DNA from: Sphaerotilus microaerophilus
Lineage (GTDB): Bacteria > Pseudomonadota > Gammaproteobacteria > Burkholderiales > Burkholderiaceae_C
Reading direction: 5' to 3'
NCBI RefSeq assembly: GCF_023734135.1
Contig: NZ_AP025730.1
Location: 1,550,001 to 1,614,000 of the forward strand
Length of the DNA stretch: 64,000 bases
Part shown: piece after piece, positions 41,397 to 51,258 of the stretch
Numbering within the stretch: position 1 is the stretch's first letter
How the letters are laid out: the number at the start of each line of letters is the position of its first letter
The notes under the pieces: model-generated
The model's input: only the letters and a program-made list of their open reading frames with translations
Told to the model about the DNA's origin: nothing
The model's database searches: none
Program-made: the position numbers and the translations under genes

Positions 41397-43043
41397 ATGC
41401 ATGCCCCCCGCTGTGACCAGACGCCCGCCTGGTCTGCCCTGGCCACCCACTTCGATGTCGCCGGTCGCGCCTTCGACCTGCGCCAGGCCTTTGCCCAGGA
41501 GCCCGGTCGTGCGGCGGCGCTGAGCCTGGCGGCGCCGGAGGTCCACGCCGACCTGAGCAAGAACCACTGGGACGCCACCACGCGCAGCCTGCTGCTGCAA
41601 CTCGCGCGCGAGTGCCAGCTGGAGGCCCGCCGCGCTGCGCTGCTGGCCGGCGAGCCGGTGAACCACACCGAGGGCCGCGCGGTGCTGCACACCGCGCTGC
41701 GCGCGCCGAAGGGGCAGGGGGCCTTCAGCGAGGAGGTGCACGAGGTGCTGGAGCGCATGCTGGCCTTCGTCGAGGCGGTGCGCGCCAGCGCGTGCGAGCC
41801 CGATGGCATCCGCCACATCGTCAACATCGGCATCGGCGGCTCCGACCTCGGCCCGCAGATGGTGGTGCCGGCGCTGGACGCCTGGGTGCACCCGCAGATC
41901 CAGTGCCACTTCGTCTCCAACGTCGATGGCCACGACATCGTGCCGGTGCTGCGCCGGCTCGATGCGCGCCGCACGCTGTTCATCGTCGCGTCCAAGACCT
42001 TCACCACCCAGGAGACCATGGCCAACGCCGAGGTGGCGCGCGCCTGGTTCCTGCAGGCCTACGGCGAGGGGGCCGAAGCGGCCATCGGCCGGCACTTCGT
42101 GGCGACCACCACCAACATCGAGGCCGCAGCGCGCTTTGGCATCCACACCACCTTCGGGTTCTGGGACTGGGTGGGCGGGCGCTACTCGCTGTGGAGCGCG
42201 ATCGGCCTGCCGATTGCCCTGGCCATCGGTGCCGAGAACTTCCGCGCACTGCTGGCGGGCGCCCATGCGATGGACCGCCACTTCGCCAGTGCGCCGCTGG
42301 AGGCCAACCTGCCGATCCAGCTCGGCCTGCTCGACGTCTGGTACCGCAATTTCCACGGCTACACCAGCCGCTCGGTGGCGCCCTACCACCAGGGCCTGAA
42401 GCGCCTGCCGGCCTACCTGCAGCAGTTGGAGATGGAGAGCAACGGCAAGTGCGTGGACCAGGATGGCGCAGCGCTGCCCTACGGCACCAGCCCGGTGGTC
42501 TGGGGCGAGGCCGGCACCAACGGCCAGCACGCCTACTTCCAGATGCTGCACCAGGGCACCGATGTGATCCCGGTGGAGTTCATCGCGGTCAAGACGCCCG
42601 AGTACGGCCCGGCGCCCCTGCCTGATGCGGTGCGCACCGGCCTGGCCGACCAGCACCGCAAGCTGCTGGCCAACTGCCTGGCGCAGAGCCAGGCGCTGAT
42701 GCAGGGCAAGGCCACCGAGGAGGCGCTGGGCGAGAAGGCGCCCACCGCATCGAAGTCGCTCGGTGCGCTCACCATCGCGCGCCACCGCACCTTCCCGGGC
42801 AACCGGCCGAGCACGACGCTGGTGCTGGAGCGGCTGACCCCGGCTTCGCTGGGCGCGCTGATCGCGCTGTACGAGCACCGCGTCTGGGCCAGCGGCGCCC
42901 TGTGGGGCATCAACAGCTTCGACCAGTGGGGGGTGGAGTTGGGCAAGGCGCTGTGCAGCCAACTGCTGCCGCGCCTGGCCAATGGAGACATCTCCGGGCT
43001 GGACGGCTCCACCGCTGCGCTGCTACAAAGGCTGCGTCACTGA
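41397..43043 (+). CDS. pgi: Glucose-6-phosphate isomerase
   Basis: 548-residue enzyme that interconverts glucose 6-phosphate and fructose 6-phosphate. Signature 1 is GEAGTNGQHAYFQMLHQGTD (about residue 370), and signature 2 is SFDQWGVELGKAL near the C-terminus. NIGIGGSDLGPQMVVPAL and SKTFTTQETM form the phosphate site. Length is normal. It shares the tal transcript by position, giving a tal-pgi unit opposite zwf-hexR. Confidence 0.97.
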   Translation: MHAPRCDQTPAWSALATHFDVAGRAFDLRQAFAQEPGRAAALSLAAPEVHADLSKNHWDATTRSLLLQLARECQLEARRAALLAGEPVNHTEGRAVLHTALRAPKGQGAFSEEVHEVLERMLAFVEAVRASACEPDGIRHIVNIGIGGSDLGPQMVVPALDAWVHPQIQCHFVSNVDGHDIVPVLRRLDARRTLFIVASKTFTTQETMANAEVARAWFLQAYGEGAEAAIGRHFVATTTNIEAAARFGIHTTFGFWDWVGGRYSLWSAIGLPIALAIGAENFRALLAGAHAMDRHFASAPLEANLPIQLGLLDVWYRNFHGYTSRSVAPYHQGLKRLPAYLQQLEMESNGKCVDQDGAALPYGTSPVVWGEAGTNGQHAYFQMLHQGTDVIPVEFIAVKTPEYGPAPLPDAVRTGLADQHRKLLANCLAQSQALMQGKATEEALGEKAPTASKSLGALTIARHRTFPGNRPSTTLVLERLTPASLGALIALYEHRVWASGALWGINSFDQWGVELGKALCSQLLPRLANGDISGLDGSTAALLQRLRH

Positions 43044-43078
43044 CACCAACCCGGACCCGACCCAGAGGAGACGCCGCC

Positions 43079-43708
43079 ATGAAGCCCACCTACCTGATCT
43101 TCGACTTTGGCGGCGTGCTCTTCCACTGGAACCCGGTGCGCCTGCTGGCCCAGGTGCTGCCCGAGCGGGCCAACACGCCGGAGAACGCCACGCTCTGGAA
43201 GGACCGCTTCTTCCAGGGCTACACCGGTGACTGGGGCCAGTTCGACGCCGGGCTGATCGACGAGGCGGAAACGGTGCGGCGCATCGCGTCGCGCACCGGG
43301 TTGGCGCCCGCCGAGGTGGAGGCGGTGCTGGCGGCGGTGCCCGATGCACTGTCGCCCATCCCCGCCACGGTGGCGCTGCTGCGCCGCCTGCGCGAAGCCG
43401 GCCACCGGCTGTTCTTCCTGTCCAACATGCCGGCGCCCTACGCCGCGCACCTGAGCCGCACGCACGACTTCCTGCGCGGGTTCGACGACGGGGTCTTCTC
43501 GTCCGAGGTGCGGCTGGCCAAGCCCGATCCGGCGATCTTCGCGCTGGCGCTGCAGCGCTTTGACATCCCGGCACGCAGCGCCCTGTTCATCGACGATCAC
43601 CTCGGCAACGTCGAGGCGGCGAACCGCTTTGGCCTGCCAGCGGTGCTGTTCACCGACGCACAGCGGCTGGAGCGCGACCTCCTGGCGCGCGGCCTGCGGC
43701 TCGACTGA
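43079..43708 (+). CDS. HAD-family hydrolase (YihX-like phosphatase)
   Basis: 209-residue HAD-like phosphatase. Motif I is FDFGGVLFHW (nucleophile Asp9), motif II FFLSN near 118, Lys in RLAKPDP near 149 and motif III FIDDHLGNV near 178. The relatives most similar in style act on sugar phosphates such as glucose 1-phosphate, which would fit its place 35 bp after pgi. That substrate is inferred. GAGGAG precedes ATG 43079. Confidence 0.88.
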   Translation: MKPTYLIFDFGGVLFHWNPVRLLAQVLPERANTPENATLWKDRFFQGYTGDWGQFDAGLIDEAETVRRIASRTGLAPAEVEAVLAAVPDALSPIPATVALLRRLREAGHRLFFLSNMPAPYAAHLSRTHDFLRGFDDGVFSSEVRLAKPDPAIFALALQRFDIPARSALFIDDHLGNVEAANRFGLPAVLFTDAQRLERDLLARGLRLD

Positions 43709-43771
43709 CGATCTCCCATCGGGCTCGGCGCCCGGTGTCTGCCCAGGCCGTTGGCCTGCAGAGCGAGCCGG

Positions 43772-45445
43772 TCAGAAGGTTTCCCACTCCTGCGTGGCCA
43801 CGGTGGCCTCGGTGGTGGTTGTGGCCCTGGCCGTCGGCGGCCGTGCCGTTCGGGTAGCGCTTGCAGCCGGTGCGGGAACGACTGCAGCCTGGCCCGCTTC
43901 GGTGCGGAAGACCGCCACGGCGCGCTCCAGCTCGGCCGCATGCTGGCGCAGGCTTTCGGCCGAGGCAGCGCTTTCCTCCACGAGGGCGGCGTTCTGCTGC
44001 GTGCCCTGGTCCAGGTGCGCCATGGCGCTGTTCACCTGGGTGATGCCGGCACTTTGTTCGACCGTGGAGGCGTTGATCTCGGCGATCAGGTCGTTCATCC
44101 GTTGCACGCGGGTGACGATCTCTGCCATCGTGCTGCCGGCCTCGCGAACGAGGTCGTGGCCGCCCTCCACACGCTCGACCGACTGGGTGATCAGCGCCTT
44201 GATCTCGCGCGCGGCGTTGGCGCTGCGCTGGGCCAGCGTGCGCACCTCGCCGGCCACCACCGCAAAGCCGCGGCCCTGCTCGCCGGCCCGGGCCGCCTCG
44301 ACGGCCGCGTTCAACGCCAGGATGTTGGTCTGGAAGGCGATGCCATCGATCACGCCGATGATGTCGGCGATCTTGCGGCTGCTGGCGCTGATCTCGTCCA
44401 TCGTGGCCACGACCCGGTTCACCATGTCGCCGCCCCGGCTGGCCACGCCGACGGCCGCCGCGGCCAGCTGGTTGGCCTGGCGGGCGCTTTCAGCGTTCTG
44501 CTGGACCGTGTCGGTCATCTGCTGCATCGACGCGGCGGTTTCTTCCAGTGCGCTGGCCTGCTGCTCGGTGCGCCCGGACAGGTCCTGGTTGCCGCTGGCG
44601 ATCTCGCGGCTGGCGCTGTTGACCTGGGCGGCGCCGCTGCGGATGTGGCCCACGGTGCGCCGCAGCCCTTCCTGCATGGCCTGGATGGCCTGGAGCACCT
44701 CGCCCATCTCGTCGCGGCGGCGGCTGAGCACGTCCTGCGTGAGGTCGCCCTCGGCGATGCGTCGCGCCGCGGCCGTGGCGCGCTGGGCGGGCCTGACGAT
44801 GCTGCGGGTCATGGCCCAGCCGGTCCATGCGGCGAGCGCCAGCCCCAGCCCGGCGACCGTCAGCAACATCCACCGGCCCGCGGCATGAACCGCCTCGGTC
44901 TGGCTCGTGGCGTCGCGCATGCGCTGCTGCTCGACGTCCGCCAGCTGCTTCAGCGCGGCGGTGTAGTCGCCCCGCAGCCGGCGGACCTCGCCGCCTGCGA
45001 TCAGCATGCGCGCGGAGTCCGGGTCGCCCGCCTTGACGGCGCGGATGATCTTGTCGACCGCTTCCAGGTAGGGCGCGTGGGCCGCGACCGCCTGCTTCAG
45101 CGCGGCCTGGCTGGCTTCGCTGTCGATGCTGGCGGCCAGGTTGCGCTGGACCTCGGCCAACGCCGTGCGCTCCTTGCCAATCTCGGCGATCTCCGCCAGC
45201 ACCAGTTCCTGACCGTCGAACAGGATGGCGTTGCGCAGATGGATCCCGATTTCCAGGACGCTGCGTTCCATCTGCGCCACCAGCACGACGGGCCGGACCG
45301 ATTGGTTGACCAGGTGGCGGACCGTCTCGTTGAGGGTGTTCAGGCGCAGGATGCCCGATGCCGTGCTGACCAGCAGCAGGCAGCCCAGCAAACCGAACGC
45401 CAAGCCCAGACGTGCGCCGATGCGCAGGGCGGGAGGAAAGGACAT
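43772..45445 (-). CDS. Methyl-accepting chemotaxis protein with CheR/CheB docking tail
   Basis: 557-residue chemoreceptor. Membrane helix 1 spans about 12-32. A periplasmic four-helix sensor (about 35-190) follows, then helix 2 ([19 protein letters not shown]), a HAMP domain and a signalling hairpin whose tip reads [48 protein letters not shown]. It ends EWETF, the xWx[S/T]F pentapeptide that tethers CheR and CheB in full-length receptors. The ligand is unknown; the sensor looks like the four-helix MCP type. ATG 45445 follows AGGAAAG-like spacing. The frame continues far upstream by chance. Confidence 0.93.
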   Translation of the reverse strand: MSFPPALRIGARLGLAFGLLGCLLLVSTASGILRLNTLNETVRHLVNQSVRPVVLVAQMERSVLEIGIHLRNAILFDGQELVLAEIAEIGKERTALAEVQRNLAASIDSEASQAALKQAVAAHAPYLEAVDKIIRAVKAGDPDSARMLIAGGEVRRLRGDYTAALKQLADVEQQRMRDATSQTEAVHAAGRWMLLTVAGLGLALAAWTGWAMTRSIVRPAQRATAAARRIAEGDLTQDVLSRRRDEMGEVLQAIQAMQEGLRRTVGHIRSGAAQVNSASREIASGNQDLSGRTEQQASALEETAASMQQMTDTVQQNAESARQANQLAAAAVGVASRGGDMVNRVVATMDEISASSRKIADIIGVIDGIAFQTNILALNAAVEAARAGEQGRGFAVVAGEVRTLAQRSANAAREIKALITQSVERVEGGHDLVREAGSTMAEIVTRVQRMNDLIAEINASTVEQSAGITQVNSAMAHLDQGTQQNAALVEESAASAESLRQHAAELERAVAVFRTEAGQAAVVPAPAASATRTARPPTARATTTTEATVATQEWETF

Positions 45446-45512
45446 GGTGCGTGATCGTGGTCGTGGAGGTGATGCCACGATCGTCGCCTTTTTGTCCCAG
45501 GGGGCAGCGCGG

Positions 45513-45537
45513 AAAAAAAGCGGCCACGGCCGGCGCT
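45513..45537 (-). terminator. Intrinsic terminator of the M20 amidohydrolase gene
   Basis: On the minus strand an imperfect stem (AGCGCCGGCC with GGCCGCT) is followed by seven T (45513-45519). It separates the amidohydrolase from the chemoreceptor gene. Confidence 0.6.
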
Positions 45538-45597
45538 GATTGCCGCATTCCGGGGCGACGGTGGGCGGCGCGAAATGCCCTGACCGTGGGTGGATGT

Positions 45598-46845
45598 TCA
45601 GCCCGCCCGGCCCAGCCAGCGCTCGGCCAGCCGCACCCACAGCGCCGCGCCCAGCGGGATCAGCTGGTCGTTGAAGTCGTAGTTCGGGTTGTGCAGGGTG
45701 CAGGGGCCCAGGCCATGGCCTTGCTCGCGGTGGGCACCGTCGCCATTGCCGATCACGAAGTAGGCGCCGGGCCGCTGCTGCAGGAAGAAGCTGAAGTCCT
45801 CCGCGCCCATCGTCGGCTCGAACTCCAGCGCGTTGTCGGGGCCGACCAGCTCGGTCATCACCTCGCGCACGAACTCGGCCTCGGCGCGGTGGTTGATGGT
45901 GGGCGGGTAGTTGCGGTGGAACTCGAAGGCCACCTCGGCGCCGAAGGCCGCCGCGGTGTGCTGGGCGATCTCGCGCATGCGCTGCTCGATCAGGTCCAGC
46001 ACCGGCAGCGTGAAGGTGCGCACCGTGCCCTGGATCTCGGCGAAATCGGGCACCACGTTGGTGGCCTCGCCGGTGTGGATCATCGTCACCGAGATCACTG
46101 CTGCGTCGGTGGGCTTCTTGTTGCGCGTGACGATGGTCTGGAAGGCCTGCACCATCTGGCAGGCCACCGGCACCGGGTCGATGCCGTTGTGCGGCAGCGC
46201 CGCGTGGCAGCCACGGCCGGTGATGGTGATCTTGAACTCGTTGCTCGACGCCATCGCCGGCCCGTTGCACACCGCGAACTGGCCCGCCGCCATGCCCGGC
46301 CAGTTGTGCATCCCGAAGATCGCCTCCATGGGGAAGCGCTCGAACAGCCCGTCGGCGATCATCTCGCGCGCCCCGCCGCCGCCTTCCTCTGCGGGCTGGA
46401 ACACCAGGTACACCGTGCCGTCGAAGTGCCGGTGCCGCGCCAGGTGCTGCGCCGCGGCCAGCAGCATGGCGGTGTGGCCGTCGTGGCCGCAGGCGTGCAT
46501 GCGGCCCGGGTGCCGGCTGGCGTGGGGGAAGTGGTTGTGCTCGGTCATCGGCAGCGCGTCCATGTCGGCGCGCAGGCCGATGGCGCGCGGCGAGCTGCCA
46601 TGCCGGATCACGCCGACCAGCCCGGTGCGGCCCAGACCGCGGTGGACTTCGATGCCCCAGGCGGCGAGCTGACTGGCCACCAGGTCCGAGGTGCGCACCT
46701 CTTCGAAGCACAGCTCCGGGTGGGCGTGGATGTCGCGGCGGATCGCGGTCAGCAGGTCGGTGTCGACAGCGAGGGCGCTGGCAGAGGCGGGCAGCGTGGA
46801 CATGGGGCGGGCGGCAGGCGCGTTGAAGGAGGACAGCGAATCCAT
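45598..46845 (-). CDS. M20-family metal-dependent amidohydrolase (hippurate hydrolase-like)
   Basis: 415-residue zinc amidohydrolase of the M20D group, which cleaves N-acyl amino acids or similar amides. Metal and catalytic residues are in [25 protein letters not shown] (His-Asp-His), [14 protein letters not shown] (Glu-Glu), GMHNWPG and a C-terminal [11 protein letters not shown]is. The dimerisation lid lies between about 215 and 335. ATG 46845 or ATG 46803 may be the start; both precede [18 protein letters not shown]. It is divergent from the molybdopterin oxidoreductase. Natural substrate unknown. Confidence 0.92.
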   Translation of the reverse strand: MDSLSSFNAPAARPMSTLPASASALAVDTDLLTAIRRDIHAHPELCFEEVRTSDLVASQLAAWGIEVHRGLGRTGLVGVIRHGSSPRAIGLRADMDALPMTEHNHFPHASRHPGRMHACGHDGHTAMLLAAAQHLARHRHFDGTVYLVFQPAEEGGGGAREMIADGLFERFPMEAIFGMHNWPGMAAGQFAVCNGPAMASSNEFKITITGRGCHAALPHNGIDPVPVACQMVQAFQTIVTRNKKPTDAAVISVTMIHTGEATNVVPDFAEIQGTVRTFTLPVLDLIEQRMREIAQHTAAAFGAEVAFEFHRNYPPTINHRAEAEFVREVMTELVGPDNALEFEPTMGAEDFSFFLQQRPGAYFVIGNGDGAHREQGHGLGPCTLHNPNYDFNDQLIPLGAALWVRLAERWLGRAG

Positions 46846-46897
46846 CTTATCGCCGGGCCCGGACCCGCGCTGCAGGAGCCCATGCCATCATCTCGGC

Positions 46898-49018
46898 ATG
46901 AGTGCCAACCCTGCCCCCGCCCATGCCCCTGACGGCGATGCCGCTGCCACCGTGTCGGTGGTGCACGCCGCCTGCCCGCACGACTGCCCCGACACCTGTG
47001 CGATCCGCGTCACGGTGCAGGGCGGGCGGGTGATCCGGCTGCAGGGCGACCCGGACCACCCGCCCACGCACGGCGCGCTGTGCACCAAGGTGTCGCGCTA
47101 CATGGAGCGCATCGAGCACCCGGAGCGTGTGCTGACGCCGCTCAAACGGGTCGGGCCAAAGGGGCGGGGCGAGTTCGTGCCGGTCAGCTGGGACGAGGCG
47201 CTGGACGACATCGCCGCACGGCTGCGGGCCATCGCGGCGCGCGATCCGCAGGCCATCCAGCCCTACAGCTATGCCGGCACGATGGGCTTCGTGCAGGGCG
47301 AGGGCATGGCCGCGCGGTTCTGGAACCGCCTGGGCGCGTCGCAGCTGCACCGCAGCATCTGCGCCGAGGCCGGCGCGACCGGGCTGGCGATGACCTACGG
47401 TTCCACCGTGGGCATGCACCTGCAGCACTTTGCCGAGAGCCGGTTGATCCTGATCTGGGGCAGCAACCCGATCACCTCCAGCGTGCACTTCTGGACCTTT
47501 GCGCAGGCGGCCAAGCGCGCGGGCGCGAAGCTGATCGCGATCGATCCACGCCGCACCGAGACCGCCGAGAAGTGCCACCAGCACATTGCATTGCGCCCGG
47601 GCAGCGATGGCGCCCTGGCGCTGGGTCTGATGCACGAGCTGATCGTGAACGACTGGCTCGACCACGACTACCTGGCCCGCCACGTCGAAGGCTGGCCCGA
47701 GCTGCGCGAGCGTGCGCTGCAGTGGCCGCCCGAGCGCGCCGCACAGGTCTGCGGCCTCACGCCCGACGAGGTGCGGGGCCTCGCGCAGGACTACGGCACG
47801 ACGGCACCGGCGGCCATCCGCCTGAACTACGGCATGCAGCGGGTGCACGGCGGGGGCAACGCGGTGCGACTGATCGCGCTGCTGCCCTGCCTGGTCGGGG
47901 CCTGGCGGCACCGGGCCGGCGGGCTGCTGCTCTCGGCCTCGGGCTGGAACAAGCCGGTGCGCAACCCGGCCTTCCACCAGCCCCACCTGCTGGCGGGGCG
48001 GCGAGTGCGCACCATCAACATGGCCACCATCGGCGACGCCCTGCTGGCGCAGCCGGGCGAGGCGGTGCTGGACGGGGGGCCGCGCATCGAGGCGCTGGTG
48101 GTCTACAACAGCAACCCGGTGGCGATCGCGCCCGAGTCGGCCCGGGTGGCCGCCGGCTTCGCCCGTGAGGACCTGTTCACCGTGGTACTGGAGCACTTCC
48201 TGACCGACACCGCCGACCATGCCGACTACGTGCTGCCTGCCACCATGCAGCTCGAGCATGTGGATGTGCACGCCAGCTACGGCCACACCTGGCTGCTCGC
48301 CAACCAGCCGTCTCTGGCCCCGCGTGGCCAGGCCCGGCCGAACGCCCAGGTGTTCCGCGAGCTGGCCACGCGGCTGGGCTTCGACGAGCCCGGCTTTGCC
48401 GACGACGACATGGCGCTGGCGCGCCAGGCCTTTGGCGACGCGGTGGACTTCGACCGCCTCTGGCGCGACGGCTGGGTCCAACTGCCGCTGCCCGAGGCGC
48501 CGTTTGCCGAGGGCGGCTTCCCGACCGCGAGCGGCCGGGCGCGTGCCTGCGGGCCGGACCTGCCGCTGCCTGACCATGTGCCCAACCACGAGTGCGCCGA
48601 GACCAACCCGGTGTTGGCAGCGCGCTATCCGCTGGCGATGATCTCGCCGCCGGCGCGGCATTTCCTGAACTCCACCTTCGTCAATGTGGCCAGCCTGCAG
48701 GCCACCGAGCGGGAGCCGGTGTTGGAGATCTGTGCGGCCGATGCCGCGGCGCGCGGGCTCGTCGATGGCGGCGTGGTGCGGGTCTTCAATGACCGGGGCA
48801 GCTACCACTGCGTCGCGCGGGTGAGCGCGCGCGCCCGCCGCGGGGTGGTCAACGGGCTGGGGGTCTGGTGGCGCAAGCTGGGCCTGCGTGGCAGCAATGT
48901 CAACGAGCTGACCCACCAGCGCCTCACCGACCTGGGCGAGGCCCCCTGCTTCTACGACTGCCTGGTGGAGGTCGAGCGGGCCGATGCCGAGTTGGCACCG
49001 CAGGCCGCAGGGGCATGA
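46898..49018 (+). CDS. Molybdopterin-dependent oxidoreductase with one 4Fe-4S site
   Basis: 706-residue member of the DMSO-reductase superfamily (COG0243 type). Cys26, Cys30, Cys34 and Cys62 in CPHDCPDTC...CTKV bind a 4Fe-4S cluster. Pterin-binding blocks include LILIWGSNPITSSVHFW, KLIAIDPRRTETAEKC and the C-terminal molydop-binding domain from about 595. A Cys in RSICAEAGATG (about 155) is a candidate metal ligand. No electron-transfer subunit or TAT signal is present, so the enzyme is probably cytoplasmic and soluble with an unknown partner. The substrate cannot be told. ATG 46898 is family-consistent; the stop overlaps the next start. Confidence 0.88.
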   Translation: MSANPAPAHAPDGDAAATVSVVHAACPHDCPDTCAIRVTVQGGRVIRLQGDPDHPPTHGALCTKVSRYMERIEHPERVLTPLKRVGPKGRGEFVPVSWDEALDDIAARLRAIAARDPQAIQPYSYAGTMGFVQGEGMAARFWNRLGASQLHRSICAEAGATGLAMTYGSTVGMHLQHFAESRLILIWGSNPITSSVHFWTFAQAAKRAGAKLIAIDPRRTETAEKCHQHIALRPGSDGALALGLMHELIVNDWLDHDYLARHVEGWPELRERALQWPPERAAQVCGLTPDEVRGLAQDYGTTAPAAIRLNYGMQRVHGGGNAVRLIALLPCLVGAWRHRAGGLLLSASGWNKPVRNPAFHQPHLLAGRRVRTINMATIGDALLAQPGEAVLDGGPRIEALVVYNSNPVAIAPESARVAAGFAREDLFTVVLEHFLTDTADHADYVLPATMQLEHVDVHASYGHTWLLANQPSLAPRGQARPNAQVFRELATRLGFDEPGFADDDMALARQAFGDAVDFDRLWRDGWVQLPLPEAPFAEGGFPTASGRARACGPDLPLPDHVPNHECAETNPVLAARYPLAMISPPARHFLNSTFVNVASLQATEREPVLEICAADAAARGLVDGGVVRVFNDRGSYHCVARVSARARRGVVNGLGVWWRKLGLRGSNVNELTHQRLTDLGEAPCFYDCLVEVERADAELAPQAAGA

Positions 49019-50091
49019 AGCCGCGCACGCGCCTCGCCGCCCTGGCCCTGCTGCTCGGTCTGGCGGCGGCCTGCATCGGCCTGGGCGGCTGTGCGCATGT
49101 CAGCTACTACTGGCAATCCGCCAGCGGCCACCTGGAGCTGCTCAACGCCGCGCGGCCGGTGGATCACTGGCTGGCCGACCCGGCCACGCCGCCCGAGCTG
49201 CGCGAGCGCCTGCAGCTCAGCCAATCGCTGCGCGACTACGCCTCGCGCGAGCTGGCGCTGCCGGACAACGCCAGCTACCGCCGCTACGCCGACCTGAAGC
49301 GCCCCGCCGCGGTGTGGAACGTGGTGGCCACGCGGGAGCTGTCGCTGGAGCTGAAGGGCTGGTGCCACCCGGTGGTCGGCTGCGTTGGCTACCGCGGCTA
49401 TTTCGATCGCGGCGAGGCCGATGCGCTGGCGAAGCAGCTGCAGGCCGAGGGCTGGGAAACCTACGTCTACGCGGTGCCGGCCTACTCGACGCTGGGCAAG
49501 CTGCCGGGGCGCTGGTTTGCCGACCCGCTGCTCAATACCTTCATCCGCGGCTCCGATGTCGATCTGGCGCGGCTGATCTTCCACGAGCTGAGCCACCAGG
49601 TGGCCTATGCCGAGGACGACACGGTGTTCAACGAGTCCTACGCCACGGCGGTGGAGCGCATGGGCAGCGCGCAGTGGCTGCGCGGCAGCGCGCGGGAGGC
49701 CCTGGCGGTGGAGGCCGAGAAGCAGGATGGGCGGCGCGATGATTTCCGCGCTCTCACGCTGCGTACCCGTGCCGAGTTGGTGCGGCTGTACGGCAGTTCA
49801 TCCACCGACGACGAAAAGCGCCGCGGCAAGGCAGCGATCCTGGCCGGGATGCGCACCGCCCATGCCGAACTGAAGGCCGGGCGCTGGGCCGGCTACGGTG
49901 GCTACGACCGCTGGTTCGAGGCGGCTGGCAACCCGCAGCTCGCGATCCTGGGGGCCTACAACGAGCGGGTCGGCGAGTTCGAGCGGCTGTTCGAGCGCAG
50001 CGGGCGGGACTGGCCGCGCTTCCACTCGGAGGTGAAACGGCTGGCCGAGCTGCCGAAGGCAACGCGCGACGCTGCGCTGGCGCTGCCCTGA
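49015..50091 (+). CDS. Putative zinc aminopeptidase lipoprotein (PF10023 type)
   Basis: 358-residue lipoprotein: signal peptide with lipobox LGG-Cys near residue 26. The family block YYWQSASGHLELL is followed by the metal site FHELSHQVAY..DDTVFNESYATAVE, an HExxH with a downstream Glu. The family is annotated as putative aminopeptidase; direct biochemical proof is limited. ATG 49015 overlaps the oxidoreductase stop, but the two share no obvious pathway. Confidence 0.85.
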   Translation: MKPRTRLAALALLLGLAAACIGLGGCAHVSYYWQSASGHLELLNAARPVDHWLADPATPPELRERLQLSQSLRDYASRELALPDNASYRRYADLKRPAAVWNVVATRELSLELKGWCHPVVGCVGYRGYFDRGEADALAKQLQAEGWETYVYAVPAYSTLGKLPGRWFADPLLNTFIRGSDVDLARLIFHELSHQVAYAEDDTVFNESYATAVERMGSAQWLRGSAREALAVEAEKQDGRRDDFRALTLRTRAELVRLYGSSSTDDEKRRGKAAILAGMRTAHAELKAGRWAGYGGYDRWFEAAGNPQLAILGAYNERVGEFERLFERSGRDWPRFHSEVKRLAELPKATRDAALALP

Positions 50092-50115
50092 CCCTGTCTT
50101 GCCGCTTGCTGGGGG

Positions 50116-50757
50116 CTAGAACCCCAGGCTGGCCAGCAGGTCGTCGACCTCGCCCTGGTCCTGCACCACGTCGGTGCGGCCGGTGGCGTCCACCACGGGG
50201 CCGTGCAGCACGGTGGGGTCGACCTTGTCGCGCTGCTCGGGCGGCACCACCTGCACGAGCAGCTTGACCAGATTGGTCTCCAGTTCGTTGGCCAGGTTCA
50301 CCACCTTGGACACCACCTGGCCGGTCAGGTCGTGGAAGTCCTGGGCCAGCATGATGTCGGTCAGGTGCTGGTCGATGCGCGCGGTGGCCGCCTCGATGTC
50401 GTGCACGAAATTCAGCACCGCACCGCTGGCCACTGCCTTGACGGGGTCACGTACCAGCGCCTCGCCCATCGCACGGGTCTGCTTTGCGATGTTGTGGTGT
50501 TCGAACTTGGCCTGGTCGACCGAGTTCAGCACCTTGTCGGCGGCCTCGCTGGTCTTGCGCACGATGTAGTTCAGGCGACTGCGAGCGTCAGGCAGGCCTT
50601 CGGTGGCGACCTTGAGCTGGGGCATCACCCCCAGTTGCTGCATGGTGTCGTGCAGCAGGCGGGTGATGGCACCGATCTGCAGGAACACGGTTTCCGGTGT
50701 GCCGGGTTGTTCGGCGCAGACGGTGACGGTCGCGGTGGCAAGTGCTTCGGCGGTCAT
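50116..50757 (-). CDS. cheZ: Chemotaxis protein CheZ
   Basis: 213-residue phosphatase that dephosphorylates CheY-P and resets the flagellar motor. A long coiled hairpin holds the catalytic segment MLAQDFHDLTGQVVSKVV (Asp and Gln of the family). The C-terminal helix QGEVDDLLASLGF is the CheY-binding peptide. It lies 11 bp after cheY, in one operon. Confidence 0.95.
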   Translation of the reverse strand: MTAEALATATVTVCAEQPGTPETVFLQIGAITRLLHDTMQQLGVMPQLKVATEGLPDARSRLNYIVRKTSEAADKVLNSVDQAKFEHHNIAKQTRAMGEALVRDPVKAVASGAVLNFVHDIEAATARIDQHLTDIMLAQDFHDLTGQVVSKVVNLANELETNLVKLLVQVVPPEQRDKVDPTVLHGPVVDATGRTDVVQDQGEVDDLLASLGF

Positions 50758-50768
50758 CGTGTTCTCCC

Positions 50769-51167
50769 TCAGGCGGTGGCGCCGAGCTTCTGCATGATCT
50801 TGGTGACCTTCTCCTCCAGCGTTGCCTTGGTGAAGGGCTTGACGATGTAGCCGGCCGCACCGCTCTGGGCGGCGAGCACGATGTCTTCCTTGCGCGCTTC
50901 GGCGGTGACCATCAACACGGGGAGATGGCGCAGCGTCTCGTCGGCCTTGATCGCCTTGAGCAGGTCAAAGCCGGTCATGTTGGGCATGTTGATGTCGCTG
51001 ACAACGAAGTCGAAGCGGCCGCTGCGCAGCATGTTCAGCGCCACGGCGCCGTCTTCGGCTTCCTCGACGTTGTTGCAGCCCATTTCCTTGAGCAGGCCGC
51101 GCACGATGCGGCGCATGGTCGAGAAGTCGTCGACGACCAGGAACTTGAGGTCGGTAGAGGCGGTCAT
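50769..51167 (-). CDS. cheY: Chemotaxis response regulator CheY
   Basis: 132-residue single-domain receiver that binds FliM when phosphorylated. Acidic pocket VVDDFST, phospho-acceptor Asp in [12 protein letters not shown] (about residue 60), switch Thr in LMVTAEA and Lys in [11 protein letters not shown] are all present. ATG 51167 with a CAAGGAG ribosome site. A sigma-28-like promoter ends at the motB stop codon just upstream. Confidence 0.96.
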   Translation of the reverse strand: MTASTDLKFLVVDDFSTMRRIVRGLLKEMGCNNVEEAEDGAVALNMLRSGRFDFVVSDINMPNMTGFDLLKAIKADETLRHLPVLMVTAEARKEDIVLAAQSGAAGYIVKPFTKATLEEKVTKIMQKLGATA

Positions 51168-51231
51168 GTGCGCTCCTTGGGGATCTGGATGCGGGCGGGT
51201 CGCAGGGACGGGTCGAAGATTGACCCCGTGT

Positions 51232-51258
51232 TTATCGGTTTGGCGGCGCAGAACTTGA
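51232..51258 (-). promoter_or_regulatory. Sigma-28 (FliA) promoter of cheYZ
   Basis: Minus strand: TCAAGTTC (51251-51258), an 11-nt spacer and ACCGATAA (51232-51239). Spacing equals the FliA consensus. The last bases of the -10 are the TAA stop of motB. Confidence 0.7.
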
